Assembly: GCF_029893355.1 (NCBI RefSeq)
Contig: NZ_JARZAI010000003.1
Span: 357,520-421,519 of the forward strand
Direction of reading: 5' to 3'
From: Kitasatospora sp. MAA4
GTDB taxonomy: Bacteria; Actinomycetota; Actinomycetes; Streptomycetales; Streptomycetaceae
DNA length: 64,000 nt
The translations under genes and the position numbers were made by a program. Position 1 is the first letter of the stretch; the number at the start of each line of letters is the position of its first letter. This document shows, piece by piece, positions 16,687-25,323 of the stretch. The notes beneath the pieces are model-generated. The model searched no databases. It saw nothing but the letters and a program-made list of their open reading frames with translations, and was not told the origin of the DNA.

Positions 16687-18696
16687 TCAGTGCCGGCGGG
16701 TGGCTGCGCCTCGTCGGCTTCGCTTGAGGAGGATGAGGATCGAGCCTCCCAGCACAAGCGCCACCGCTGCGACGGCCATCAGGTCGACTGCTTCGCCTGC
16801 ACCGGTCTGGGCGAGTGCTTCTTGCTTCGACTCCTTCGGGTACTGGCCGAGGCCACCCTGCTGTTGAGTGCCCTGAGCACTGCCGTGGTTGCCCTGCTCT
16901 TTCCCATGGTCACCTTGTTCATGACCGCCTTGACCATGACCGCCGTTTTCTCCCGGATATTGGGAAGGTCCAGCGGGTCCCGCGGGACCGGGCGGACCGG
17001 CGGGGCCAGGCGCGCCTGTCGGGCCGGGGGCACCGGGGGCGCCGGGCGAACCGGGAGCACCGGGTGAGCCGTTGGCTCCGGGCAGGCCGTTCGCACCAGG
17101 TGAGCCGTTGGCTCCGGGCAGGCCGTTCGCGCCGGGTGAGCCGTTGGCTCCGGGCAGGCCGTTAGCACCAGGTGAGCCGTTGGCTCCGGGTGAACCGTTG
17201 GCTCCGGGCAGGCCGTTAGCACCAGGTGAACCGTTCGCTCCGGGTGAGCCGTTGGCTCCGGGTGAACCGTTGGCTCCGGGCAGGCCGTTAGCACCAGGTG
17301 AACCGTTCGCTCCGGGTGAGCCGTTGGCTCCGGGCAGGCCGTTAGCACCGGGCGATCCGTTGGCTCCGGGCAGGCCGTTGGCGCCGGGTGAACCGTTCGC
17401 TCCGGGCAGGCCAGGCGCGCCTGTCGGGCCGGGAGCACCGGGAGCACCGGGAGCACCATTTGCTCCGGGCGATCCGTTCGCTCCGGGCAGGCCGTTGGCG
17501 CCGGGTGAACCGTTCGCGCCGGGTAGGCCGGGAGCACCGGGGGCACCATTTGCTCCGGGCTGGCCAGGCGCGCCTGTCGGGCCGGGAGCACCGGGAGCAC
17601 CGGGAGCACCGTTGGCTCCGGGCGCTCCGTTGGGGCCGGGAGCGCCAGGTGAACCGGGGGCGCCGGGTGCGCCATTGGCGCCGGGAGCGCCGGGAGCGCC
17701 AGGTGAACCGGCGGCGCCAGGTGCGCCATTGGCGCCGGGAGCGCCGGGAGCGCCAGGTGAACCGGCGGCGCCAGGTGCGCCATTAGGACCGGGAGCACCG
17801 GCGGCACCGGGAGCACCGGGAGCTCCAGGCGCGCCAGGCGAACCAGCAGGGCCGGGGGAACCTGTCGGTCCCGCAGGCCCGCTCGGGCCGGCAGGTCCGC
17901 TGGGTCCGCTCGGTCCAGGCGGTCCGGGTGGCCCGACGGTGCAGGCCGCCCTCGTGATGACGTTGTCGTCCAGCGTGACCGCGCCGTTGCGCGCCAGGGC
18001 CCGGCCCTCGATCGCTGCGGCGTGGTTCACCGAGATGGACGTCAGGGCCAGGATGTTGCCCTTGAAGAAGGAGTTGACGTCGATCGTGGCCGAGCTGCCC
18101 ACCTGCCAGAACACGTTGCAGGGCTGCGCGCCGTTGACGAGGCTGACGACACTCGACGGAGCCGTGATCAGGGTCGAGCCGATCTGGAAGATGAATACGG
18201 CGTTGGGATCACCCAGGGCATCGAGGGTGAGCGTCCCGGTGAGGTTCTGTGACGACGTGGCCTTGTAGACACCGGGCGTCAGCGTCAGTCCGCCGAGATC
18301 GCCGGGGGAGGTCAGCAGGGCCGAGGGTGCCCGACCGGCCGCGTCGTTGTACGCGATGACCAGGTCGGACTGGGCCTGAAGAGCCTCGGCGTCGGCCACG
18401 TGCTGGAATCCGTTGACGATTCCGGGTGGAAAGCCGGTGACCGAGGAGCCCGGACTGAGCCCCAGGTCGCCGTTGATGACGCTGGGGCCCGTGTTGGTGA
18501 CCGTCGAACCGGCCAGGACGGCGTAGCTGGTGTCGGTTCCCAGCGTCACCGGCGCGTCTGCGGCATGCGCGGGGCTCTGGACCAGGGTGGCCGTCGCCAG
18601 TAACGCCAGTCCGGGTAGGAGGACGAAGGCCTCCGTGAGTCGAGAGCGTCTACGTCCTCGTCCTGGGGGAGCGGGGGGAGTGGCATTGACTGCCAT
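16687..18696 (-). CDS. Ice-binding-domain/collagen-like LAQTG surface protein
   Basis: 669 aa. A basic N-terminus and signal peptide (about residues 18-45, ending AHAAD) lead into a DUF3494 ice-binding-like beta-helix domain (about 45-250; [45 protein letters not shown]). Next is a collagen-like Gly-X-Y region of about 105 triplets (residues about 253-574) made of [18 protein letters not shown] repeats, then a His/Gly/Glu-rich spacer. A LAQTG sorting signal at about 627 precedes a TM helix and a basic tail. LAxTG is the motif of class E sortases that anchor chaplins in Streptomyces. ATG 18696 is chosen because it starts the signal peptide; AAAGG lies upstream. Probably a wall-anchored adhesin or stalk. 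Confidence 0.92.
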   Translation of the reverse strand: MAVNATPPAPPGRGRRRSRLTEAFVLLPGLALLATATLVQSPAHAADAPVTLGTDTSYAVLAGSTVTNTGPSVINGDLGLSPGSSVTGFPPGIVNGFQHVADAEALQAQSDLVIAYNDAAGRAPSALLTSPGDLGGLTLTPGVYKATSSQNLTGTLTLDALGDPNAVFIFQIGSTLITAPSSVVSLVNGAQPCNVFWQVGSSATIDVNSFFKGNILALTSISVNHAAAIEGRALARNGAVTLDDNVITRAACTVGPPGPPGPSGPSGPAGPSGPAGPTGSPGPAGSPGAPGAPGAPGAAGAPGPNGAPGAAGSPGAPGAPGANGAPGAAGSPGAPGAPGANGAPGAPGSPGAPGPNGAPGANGAPGAPGAPGPTGAPGQPGANGAPGAPGLPGANGSPGANGLPGANGSPGANGAPGAPGAPGPTGAPGLPGANGSPGANGLPGANGSPGANGLPGANGSPGANGSPGANGLPGANGSPGANGSPGANGSPGANGLPGANGSPGANGSPGANGLPGANGSPGANGLPGANGSPGANGLPGANGSPGAPGSPGAPGAPGPTGAPGPAGPPGPAGPAGPSQYPGENGGHGQGGHEQGDHGKEQGNHGSAQGTQQQGGLGQYPKESKQEALAQTGAGEAVDLMAVAAVALVLGGSILILLKRSRRGAATRRH
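16975..17940 (-). repeat. Collagen-like tandem repeat tract
   Basis: DNA tract encoding the Gly-X-Y region. The unit is an 18-base block (GGC-x-x triplets giving [12 protein letters not shown]) repeated with few changes in the C-terminal half, and looser GAPGAP units in the N-terminal half. Near-identical blocks make it prone to length change by recombination or slippage and to assembly error. Confidence 0.9.
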
Positions 18697-18973
18697 AGGA
18701 CAAGACCTTTCTTGTCGCCGTTGAGCCCGGCCATCCGGTAAGGGGTTTCCGGGCGCCGATGGTGAGTTCTGGTCAGACCACAAGCTGCCGTACCGTCACC
18801 AACCCAATTCAGTGTGCGATCACAATTTAAGGAGCAAAGAATAATAAAGGTGCAAAAGAGTGACGCACTGGAGCGAACGGGGGTATTTCACGCACTCTGA
18901 CGTGTCGTTGCTCCGCCGGCCGCGGTGGGCATGCAGGACCGTTTCTCCCCTTGGGCTCCTCCACGCCGGTGAG

Positions 18974-19447
18974 ATGACGCATCGCCAGGCCGTCCGAATC
19001 GTTGGTCAGGGCATGAAGGACTTAACGCATCCGCAGGGTGATCGGCCGGCGGCGACGGGGGGCGCTGGTGCCGGCACCGTGGCCGACCGCTGCCGCGCCT
19101 CAGGTGGGCTACTCAAGGTCACGCTCGGCGAGCTGCGTGAGGAGCTCGGCTACCGGAGGCTCGGCAGGTACGTCCTGGACGAGGTGGCCGAGAGCCTGAC
19201 CGAGGCGGGTCTCGGCTGGTTCCCGTCCTGGCGACTGTCGCCCAGGGAGAACGACGAGCCGCGCAAGGAGCAGGAGCTGTGGGTGTTCGTCCGGGACGCC
19301 GGCCTGCGGTGCCAGGTCATCGACGCCATCCAGGATCCCGACGACTCCGACGTGTCCGCAGTGCTGAACGGTCTGCTCGCCGACCGGCCCCAGGACCTGT
19401 CCCCGGAGCGCAAGCTCAGCCTCATCCGCGAAATCCTCGGCCTCTGA
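18974..19447 (+). CDS. Hypothetical protein with winged-helix-like middle
   Basis: 157 aa from ATG 18974; an in-frame GTG at 18860 with AAAGG upstream, or ATG 19013, are alternatives. The central part (LLKVTLGELREELGYRRLGRYVLDEVAESLTEAGLGWFPSW, split by turns) looks like a short winged helix, followed by an acidic/basic stretch and an Asp-rich VIDAIQDPDDSDVSAVL segment and a helical C-terminus. No family is recognised. It is divergent from the collagen-like gene across an AT-rich promoter region (18,790-18,860). Confidence 0.5.
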   Translation: MTHRQAVRIVGQGMKDLTHPQGDRPAATGGAGAGTVADRCRASGGLLKVTLGELREELGYRRLGRYVLDEVAESLTEAGLGWFPSWRLSPRENDEPRKEQELWVFVRDAGLRCQVIDAIQDPDDSDVSAVLNGLLADRPQDLSPERKLSLIREILGL

Positions 19448-19589
19448 CCTGTGCTCGGGACTGCCTCTCCGCAGAATCGTTTCACAGCCCGGCGGTTGGG
19501 CCGAAGCCAGGCAAGGGCTGATGGTTCGTCTGCGTCTGAATCAGTGAAATGAGACCGCCCTCCTCAAGTGGCCTGCCTCCTCTGCCGAT

Positions 19590-19601
19590 TGTCATATGAC
19601 A
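19590..19601. promoter_or_regulatory. 12-bp perfect palindrome before the WxL-like operon
   Basis: TGTCATATGACA is a perfect 12-base palindrome 65 bases before the TTG start of the first WxL-like gene, in an otherwise gene-free 218-base gap (19,448-19,665). A preceding T makes TTGTCA, which could double as a -35 element. Candidate operator. Confidence 0.45.
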
Positions 19602-19665
19602 GGTGAGCGAGGCGGCGTGCGCTGTGCAGCCGCTCCGCTCGTACTCCCATCGACAGGAGATTCTC

Positions 19666-20208
19666 TTGCGCGCGAAGCACGTACTGACCGGCGCTCTCGC
19701 CATAGCCCTGGTGGCCATCGGAGGCCCGGCGAGCGCCGCGGGTTCGGGGGACACCACCGTGACGTTCACCGTGACGGTCGGCGCCATCTCGATCACGGTT
19801 CCCACCTCGGCCGGTCTCCCGGCCGGGGTCCCCGGCGGCACGACCAGCGGGCAGCTCGGGTCGGTGACGGTCACTGACAACCGTGCCCTGCTCAACGCGT
19901 TCTGGACCTCGACGGTGTCCTCGACGGACTACACCACCGGTGCGGGAACAGCCGCGGAGACGATCACGAAGAGCAACGTGTCGTACTGGTCAGGACCTGC
20001 CACCGCGACAACCGGCAACGGAACCTTCACTCCGGGCCAGGCCACATCCACCCAGAAGCAGCCGCTGACCACGGCCATCACGGCCTTCAGCATGACGGGC
20101 GGAAACGGCAACAACTCTGCGAGTTGGAATCCGACACTGGTGGTCGCGGTACCCGCCTCAGCCGTAGGAGGTCTCTATACGGGGACGGTGACACATTCGG
20201 TCGCATAG
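19666..20208 (+). CDS. WxL-like secreted surface protein, copy 1
   Basis: 180 aa from TTG 19666 (CAGGAGA seven bases upstream). The signal peptide RAKHVLTGALAIALVAIGG ends in ASAAG. The mature part is a beta-rich domain: TVTFTVTVGAISITVPTSA, LGSVTVTDNRALLNAFWTSTV, a SVSYWSGPAT-like segment, and the closing SWNPTLVVAVPASAVGG..YTGTVTHSVA. Domain order and the terminal Y-x-G-T-V-T-x-S-V match WxL domains of Gram-positive surface proteins, but the second W of the motif is His here. It has no sortase motif, so it probably binds wall or the next gene's product non-covalently. It heads a three-gene operon with a DUF916-like protein and a paralog. Confidence 0.72.
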   Translation: MRAKHVLTGALAIALVAIGGPASAAGSGDTTVTFTVTVGAISITVPTSAGLPAGVPGGTTSGQLGSVTVTDNRALLNAFWTSTVSSTDYTTGAGTAAETITKSNVSYWSGPATATTGNGTFTPGQATSTQKQPLTTAITAFSMTGGNGNNSASWNPTLVVAVPASAVGGLYTGTVTHSVA

Positions 20209-21226
20209 TCCGGCACTTCGCCTGGCACTGCTGACTCTGCTGCTGGTCGCGCTGTGCATCAGCGCGGCCAGCGCGGTCGGCGCGACGACCGGGACGGGCC
20301 GATCCGCAAGCGCGGAGCCGAGCCCGGACGGCAGCGTCGGCATCCGCCTGCTCGAAGCCCCGCTCAATCGGCACGACGATCCTCGTGCGCTCACCTCCAT
20401 CGTCGACCACCTCGCCCCCGGTGCGGTGATCAACCGACGGCTGGAGATCTCCAGCACGTCCTCCGCCCCCCAGCACGTCGACCTCTACCCCGCTGCGGCG
20501 GCCATCGAGCACGACGCCTTCGTGTTCGCCCCCGATCGCACCGCGAACGAGCTGACCGACTGGATCGCCCTCGACCACAGCAGTCTCGACCTTCCCCCGC
20601 ACGGCAAGGCAGAAGTACGGGCAACGGTCAGCGTGCGGCCTGCGGCTTCCTCCGGAGAGCGGTACGGCGTCATCTGGGCCCAGGTCAGCTCCCGGCCTGA
20701 CGCTTCGCACAGCGTGACCACCGTCAACCGCGTCGGGGTACGTCTGTACGTCGACGTCGGGCCCGGCGGTGAGCCGCCGTCCGACTTCCAGATCGGGGAG
20801 CTGTCGGCCGCCCGTACGGCCGACGGGCAACCCGAGATCCTGGCCCAGGTCCACAACACCGGCCAACGGGCCCTGGAGCTGGGCGGAACGCTGTCGCTGT
20901 CGGACGGGCCCGGTGCCATGAACGCCGGACCGTTCCAGGTCACCCGCGGCACCACACTGGCACCGGGAGACACCGCGCCGGTCACCGTGCTGCTGGACCG
21001 CAGGCTCCCCGACGGCCCCTGGACGGCGCATCTGACGCTGGTCAGCGGCCTCGTGCAGCGGACCGCAACCGCCACCCTCACCTTCCCGGCCGACGCCGGC
21101 AGCAGCAACAACGGAGTCCTGCCGCAGACGGGTTGGTTCGCCTCGGGCTCGATCGTCGCAGTCGTGGCGGTTGTAGGCGTGGGCCTGCTGTTCATCGCCG
21201 CGCGACGCCGACTCGGAGCGCGATGA
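20195..21226 (+). CDS. DUF916-like (WxL-interacting) LPQTG-anchored protein
   Basis: About 343 aa. An Ala/Leu signal peptide (LALLTLLLVALCISAASAVGA) is followed by a DUF916-like region (IVDHLAPGAVINRRLEISSTS, VDLYPAAAAIEHDAFVFAPD, WIALDHSSLDLPPHGKAEV, YGVIWAQVSS), then an Ig-like DUF3324-type region (about 190-300). A LPQTG motif (about 309-313), a TM helix and RRR tail follow. No ATG/GTG/TTG lies in frame before the signal peptide: the frame opens after TGA 20189, leaving ATT 20195 (or CTG 20222) as start. The first canonical GTG, 20426, would remove the export signal. It overlaps the upstream gene by 14 bases, so it is probably translationally coupled. It is probably the membrane or wall anchor for the two WxL-like proteins. 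Confidence 0.75.
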   Translation: MRSHSPALRLALLTLLLVALCISAASAVGATTGTGRSASAEPSPDGSVGIRLLEAPLNRHDDPRALTSIVDHLAPGAVINRRLEISSTSSAPQHVDLYPAAAAIEHDAFVFAPDRTANELTDWIALDHSSLDLPPHGKAEVRATVSVRPAASSGERYGVIWAQVSSRPDASHSVTTVNRVGVRLYVDVGPGGEPPSDFQIGELSAARTADGQPEILAQVHNTGQRALELGGTLSLSDGPGAMNAGPFQVTRGTTLAPGDTAPVTVLLDRRLPDGPWTAHLTLVSGLVQRTATATLTFPADAGSSNNGVLPQTGWFASGSIVAVVAVVGVGLLFIAARRRLGAR

Positions 21227-21741
21227 GGAGAACTCCGGCGGCGCTGTCCTGTGCGATCGCGCTCGTGCTGCCCACGGCTTGGCCGGCCTGGCCGGCAACC
21301 CGGCCCGAGCCGCGGTTGCTCGGTCTGTCGATCACCGTGCCGACGTCGGCGAGCCTCGGCAGCGCGGCGCCGGGCGGAGTGATCACCGGGCACCTCGGCG
21401 CGGTGACGGTGGACGACACCGGCGTGGTGGCCGCATGGACCACCACCGTCACCGCGACGAACTTCACCACGGGCGCCGGCGCCCCCGCCCAGACCATCGG
21501 GAAGGGAAGCGTCTCCTACTGGTCGGGGCCGGCCACCGCGAAGACCGGCCTCGGCACCGCCACCCCGGGGCAGGCCACCGCGGCGCAGGCGCAGAGCCTG
21601 AGCGCCTCCCGCACGGCCTTCAGCCTGGCGAACGGCACCCTGGTCACCTCCGTGACCTGGAACCCGACGCTGATCGTCGCGGTACCCGCCTCCGCTGTGG
21701 GAGGCGGCTACACCGGGACCGTGACGCACTCGGTCGCGTAG
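21223..21741 (+). CDS. WxL-like secreted surface protein, copy 2
   Basis: 172 aa with ATG overlapping the previous stop (ATGA). A basic signal sequence (RRTPAALSCAIALVLPTAW) precedes a domain closely parallel to copy 1: LSITVPTSASLGS, GHLGAVTVDDTGVVAAWTTTV, GSVSYWSGPATAKTG, TWNPTLIVAVPASAVGGGYT, ending GTVTHSVA. It evidently arose by duplication of the first gene and is separated from it by the DUF916-like gene. The last nine residues of both copies are almost identical, marking the WxL-like terminal strand. No anchor of its own. Ends four bases before the convergent ECF S-component gene. Confidence 0.72.
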   Translation: MRRTPAALSCAIALVLPTAWPAWPATRPEPRLLGLSITVPTSASLGSAAPGGVITGHLGAVTVDDTGVVAAWTTTVTATNFTTGAGAPAQTIGKGSVSYWSGPATAKTGLGTATPGQATAAQAQSLSASRTAFSLANGTLVTSVTWNPTLIVAVPASAVGGGYTGTVTHSVA

Positions 21742-21745
21742 CCGC

Positions 21746-22567
21746 TCACCGGTCGTGCTCCGGGGGGACGAAGGCGACCGGGGCGGCGAAGGCGGCCCTG
21801 CGGGTGGCTCGGCGCAGCGCGCGCAGGACGGGGGTGCCGAGGGTGAGGCAGAGGACGGCGGTGAGGGCGGCGCGGGGGAGGTCCCAGCCGAGTGAGGTGG
21901 TCAGGCAGTAGACGACGAAGCGCGGCAGGTTGGCGCTGAGCGGGTCGCCCGGGACGAAGGCCACCGAGCTGGCCTGGCCGGCGATGTAGGGCCAGCCCTG
22001 GAGGTTGGTGATCGTGCCGTAGAGGATGGCGGTGACCGCGCCGTACCCGGCGAGCAGCAGCAGTTCGGCCCGTCCGCGCAGGGTGGCGGGGCCGGGGAGC
22101 AGGCCGGCGCCGAGGCAGACCCAGCCCATGGCGAGCATCTGGAACGGCAGCCAGGGGCCGACCCCGCCGGTCAGCAGGGCGGACGCGAACATCGAGACCG
22201 AGCCCAGGACGAAGCCGAAGCCCGGTCCGAGGACCCGCCCGGCGAGCACCATCAGGAAGAACATCGGCTCCAGGCCGGCCGTCCCGGCTCCCAGCGGGCG
22301 CAGCGCGGCGCCGGCGGCGGAGAGCACGCCGAGCAGGGCGACCGCCTTCGGGTCCAGGCCGGACTCGGAGATCTGCGCGACCACCACGGCGAGCAGCAGC
22401 GGCAGCAGCAGCGCGAAGAGCCAGGGCGCGTCGGCGGAGTGGCCGACCGCGGCGGAGGAGGTGTCGGCGAGCAGCGGCCAGCCGAAGGCGGCTGTGCCGA
22501 TCAGCGAGGTCAGGACGAGGACGGCGATCGAGCGGCGGCCGAGCGGGACGGGACGGGAGAGGTTCAC
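21746..22567 (-). CDS. ECF transporter S component
   Basis: 273 aa, six or more hydrophobic helices. It begins VNLSRPVPLGRRSIAVLVLTSL with GTG overlapping the ATPase stop (GTGA). The SESGLDPKAVALLGVLSAAGAALRPLG and MFFLMVLAGRVLGPGFGFVLG segments resemble the CbrT/cobalamin-like S-component group of energy-coupling factor transporters. The substrate is not determinable from sequence; a corrin or other vitamin is the best guess given the partners. Last gene of the EcfT-EcfAA'-EcfS set, so the transporter is encoded complete in one operon (group I style). Confidence 0.85.
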   Translation of the reverse strand: MNLSRPVPLGRRSIAVLVLTSLIGTAAFGWPLLADTSSAAVGHSADAPWLFALLLPLLLAVVVAQISESGLDPKAVALLGVLSAAGAALRPLGAGTAGLEPMFFLMVLAGRVLGPGFGFVLGSVSMFASALLTGGVGPWLPFQMLAMGWVCLGAGLLPGPATLRGRAELLLLAGYGAVTAILYGTITNLQGWPYIAGQASSVAFVPGDPLSANLPRFVVYCLTTSLGWDLPRAALTAVLCLTLGTPVLRALRRATRRAAFAAPVAFVPPEHDR

Positions 22568-24192
22568 GGCGCGGACCCCGAAGCGGCCAGCGCGGCGGCG
22601 ACCTGGCGGACGGTCAGCCACGGCTCGGGTTGCAGCACCTTGGCGACCTGCGGCGCGAACGCGGGCGAGCCCAGCACCACGTCCGCCGACGGCCCGTCGG
22701 CCACGATCTCGCCGTCCGCCAGGACGACCGTGCGGTGGGCGAGTTCGGCGGCGAGTTCGACGTCGTGGGTGGCCAGCAGGATCGCGTGCGCGTCGGCGGC
22801 GAGCCCGCCGAGGATCTCCACCAGCCGTGCCTTGGCCGCGTAGTCCAGGCCGCGGGTGGGCTCGTCGAGCAGCAGCAGGGCCGGGCGGGCGGTCAGCACG
22901 ACGGCGAGCGCCAGGCTGAGCCGCTGGCCCTCGGAGAGGTCGCGCGGGTGGGTGTGGTCGGCGATGCCGGGGAGCAGCCGTTCGACCAGCGCGCGGCAGG
23001 TGCCGGCGGTGGCGCCCGCGTCCTGGTCGGCGGCGGTGCACTCGGCCGCGACGCTCTCGCCGTAGAGCAGGTCGCGCGGGTCCTGCGGGACCAGGGCGAC
23101 CTGGCGGATCAGCTCCTTCGGGCGGGCCTTGTGCGGGGTGAGCGCGCCGACCCGCACGGTGCCGGCGGCGGGGGTGTGCAGGCCGGCCAGGGCGCCGAGC
23201 AGGGTGGACTTGCCCGCGCCGTTGCGTCCCATCAGCGCGGTGACCTCGCCGGGGCGCAGCACCAGGTCGACGCCGCGCAGCGCGGGGACCGGCCCGCGCC
23301 GCACGGTCAGCCGGGCGGTCTCGGCGATCGGCGCGGCGGTGGCGGCGGGCGGCGGGGTGGTGGGGGCGGGTCGCAGGCCGGCCAGCCGGGCGCGCAGCGG
23401 CGCGGCCCGGCGGCGTGCGTCGCGGACGGTGAGCGGCAGCGGCGACCAGCCGGCCACCCGGCCCAGGCCCACCACGGGCGGGAAGACCGGCGCGTGTGCC
23501 AGCACCTCGGCGGGGTCGCCGAGCACCGGCGGCTGCCCGCCGCCGGGCAGCAGCAGCACCTGGTCGGCGTACTGGACGACCCGCTCCAGCCGGTGTTCGG
23601 CCATCAGTACGGTGGTGCCCAGGTCGTGGACCAGCCGTTGCAGGACGGCGAGCACCTCCTCGGCCGCGCCGGGGTCAAGTGCGGAGGTGGGCTCGTCCAG
23701 TACCAGCACCTTGGGGTGGACGGTGAGCACCGAGCCGATCGCGACCCGCTGCTGCTGTCCGCCGGAGAGTGTGCCGAGAGCCCGGTCGCGCAGCTCGGCC
23801 AGGCCCAGCAGGTCGAGCGTCTCCTCCACCCGGCGGCGCATCACCTCGGGCGCGAGGCCCAGCGACTCCATGCCGTACGCGAGTTCGTCCTCGACCGTGT
23901 CAGTGACGAAGTGGGCGCGCGGGTCCTGGCCCACGGTGCCCACCACGTCGGCGAGTTCGCGCGGACGGTGGGTGCGGGTGTCGCGTCCGGCGACGGTCAC
24001 CCGGCCGTGCAGGACGCCGCCGGTGAAGTGCGGGACGAGGCCGCTGACCGTTCCCAGCAGGGTGGACTTGCCGGCGCCGGACGGGCCGACCAGCAGGCAG
24101 AGTTCGCCCTCGGGGACGGTCAGGTCCACGCCGGTGAGGGCCGGTTCGGCGGCGTCGGTGTAGTGGACCGAGACCTGCTCGAAGGTGATCAC
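22564..24192 (-). CDS. Fused ECF ATPase (EcfA-EcfA')
   Basis: 542 aa with two ABC ATPase domains in one chain. Domain 1 (about 1-245): Walker A GPSGAGKST, signature LSGGQQQR, Walker B VLVLDEPTSALD, switch His in AEHRLERV. Domain 2 (about 285-540): Walker A GRNGAGKST, signature LSEGQRLS, Walker B LLLLDEPTRGLD, ATHDVEL. All catalytic residues are present in both, although the second signature is LSEGQ. GTG 24192 overlaps the EcfT stop (GTGA). Drives uptake through EcfT and the S component. Confidence 0.95.
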   Translation of the reverse strand: MITFEQVSVHYTDAAEPALTGVDLTVPEGELCLLVGPSGAGKSTLLGTVSGLVPHFTGGVLHGRVTVAGRDTRTHRPRELADVVGTVGQDPRAHFVTDTVEDELAYGMESLGLAPEVMRRRVEETLDLLGLAELRDRALGTLSGGQQQRVAIGSVLTVHPKVLVLDEPTSALDPGAAEEVLAVLQRLVHDLGTTVLMAEHRLERVVQYADQVLLLPGGGQPPVLGDPAEVLAHAPVFPPVVGLGRVAGWSPLPLTVRDARRRAAPLRARLAGLRPAPTTPPPAATAAPIAETARLTVRRGPVPALRGVDLVLRPGEVTALMGRNGAGKSTLLGALAGLHTPAAGTVRVGALTPHKARPKELIRQVALVPQDPRDLLYGESVAAECTAADQDAGATAGTCRALVERLLPGIADHTHPRDLSEGQRLSLALAVVLTARPALLLLDEPTRGLDYAAKARLVEILGGLAADAHAILLATHDVELAAELAHRTVVLADGEIVADGPSADVVLGSPAFAPQVAKVLQPEPWLTVRQVAAALAASGSAP

Positions 24193-25313
24193 GACTGATC
24201 GGACTTTCTGGCGGGGGTCGGAGAGGGGGCGGCGAAGGCGGGCAGCAGTCCGAGCAGGACGGCGGCCGCGGCGGCCAGCGGCAGCGCGGGCGCGGTCGGC
24301 GGCACCACCGAGGGCGCGAAGGCCGCCGGGTCGCGCCCGGAGAGCCAGATCGTCGCGGCGGCGACCGCCAGGCCCGAGCCGGCCACCAGCCACTCGGCGC
24401 GCGCCCAGGGGTCGGGACGGTAGCGGGTTCTGACGGTCCGTCGGCTGCCGAGCAGGAGTCCGCCGCCGGCCGCGCCGAGTCCGAGCAGCAGGACGGGCAG
24501 CACCCAGCCGCCGCTGCCCGCGGTGAGCAGCCCGTAGACGGCGGCGCAGATGCCGAGCAGTCCGCCGAGGGTGAGTGCGGCGGTGGTCCGGGCGACCGAG
24601 CGCGGGACGGGCGCGGTGCGGCCGAAGCCGCGGGTGTCCATAGCGGCGGCCAGCGCCACCGACCGTTCCAGCGCGCTCTCCAGGACCGGGAGGCCCACGC
24701 TGAGCACCGAGCGCAGGCCGCGGTCCGCCCGTCCGCGCAACCGGCGTGCGGCGCGCAGCCGTTGGACGTCAGCGACCAGGTTCGGCGCGAACGAGGTGGC
24801 CACCACCGCGGCCACCCCGACCTCGTAGAGCGCGGCGGGCAGCACGCGCAGCAGCCGGGCCGGCGAGGCGAGCGCGTTCGCCGCGCCGACGCAGATCAGC
24901 AGGGTGGCCAGCCGCAGCCCGTCGTACGTGGCGAAGAGCACCGCCTCCAGCGTCACCCGGCCGCCGACCCGCACGCCCTGCGCCCAGCTGGGGAGCGGTA
25001 GTTGGGGCAGCGTGAAGAGCAGGTGCGAGCCGGGGACGGGCGAGCCGAGCAGGATCGCGAAGAGCACCCGGACGGCGAGCACGGCCAGCCCGATCCGCAC
25101 GAAGGCGCCGTAGGAGCGCGACCAGGGGGCGTCCGTGCGACGGGTGGTGACCACATAGCCGGCCACCGCGACGACGAGCAGGAGCAGCAGCGGGTTGCTG
25201 GTCCTGGAGGCCGCGGCGGCCAGCCCGATGGCCCACAACCACCAGGCTCCCGGGTGGAGTTGACGCGGACCGACGGCGGAGCGGGTACCACGCGACCGGG
25301 TCACCGGGATCAC
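24189..25313 (-). CDS. ECF transporter T component (CbiQ/EcfT)
   Basis: 374 aa. Helices at the N-terminus (LHPGAWWLWAIGLAAAASRTSNPLLLL) and the two short Ala-Arg-Gly coupling motifs of EcfT are seen: LRAARRLRGRADRG and AAAMDTRGFGRTAP, which bind the two ATPase domains. The C-terminal extension of about 130 residues adds four more hydrophobic segments beyond a standard 260-aa EcfT, ending in a basic tail. GTG 25313 lies 10 bases after the preceding stop. It couples ATP hydrolysis by the fused ATPase to the S component. Confidence 0.9.
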   Translation of the reverse strand: MIPVTRSRGTRSAVGPRQLHPGAWWLWAIGLAAAASRTSNPLLLLLVVAVAGYVVTTRRTDAPWSRSYGAFVRIGLAVLAVRVLFAILLGSPVPGSHLLFTLPQLPLPSWAQGVRVGGRVTLEAVLFATYDGLRLATLLICVGAANALASPARLLRVLPAALYEVGVAAVVATSFAPNLVADVQRLRAARRLRGRADRGLRSVLSVGLPVLESALERSVALAAAMDTRGFGRTAPVPRSVARTTAALTLGGLLGICAAVYGLLTAGSGGWVLPVLLLGLGAAGGGLLLGSRRTVRTRYRPDPWARAEWLVAGSGLAVAAATIWLSGRDPAAFAPSVVPPTAPALPLAAAAAVLLGLLPAFAAPSPTPARKSDQS

Positions 25314-25323
25314 CGGGCAGCCC

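Noticed and set aside
16975..17940. CRISPR-like regular repeats
   Set aside because: Repeats are contiguous 9- or 18-base coding blocks without unique spacers.
17072..18268. Rightward Pro/Gly-rich ORF opposite the collagen-like gene, with an EPLAPGRPL repeat
   Set aside because: A mirror of the Gly-X-Y DNA repeat; no start signal, and the leftward frame has signal peptide, DUF3494 and LAQTG.
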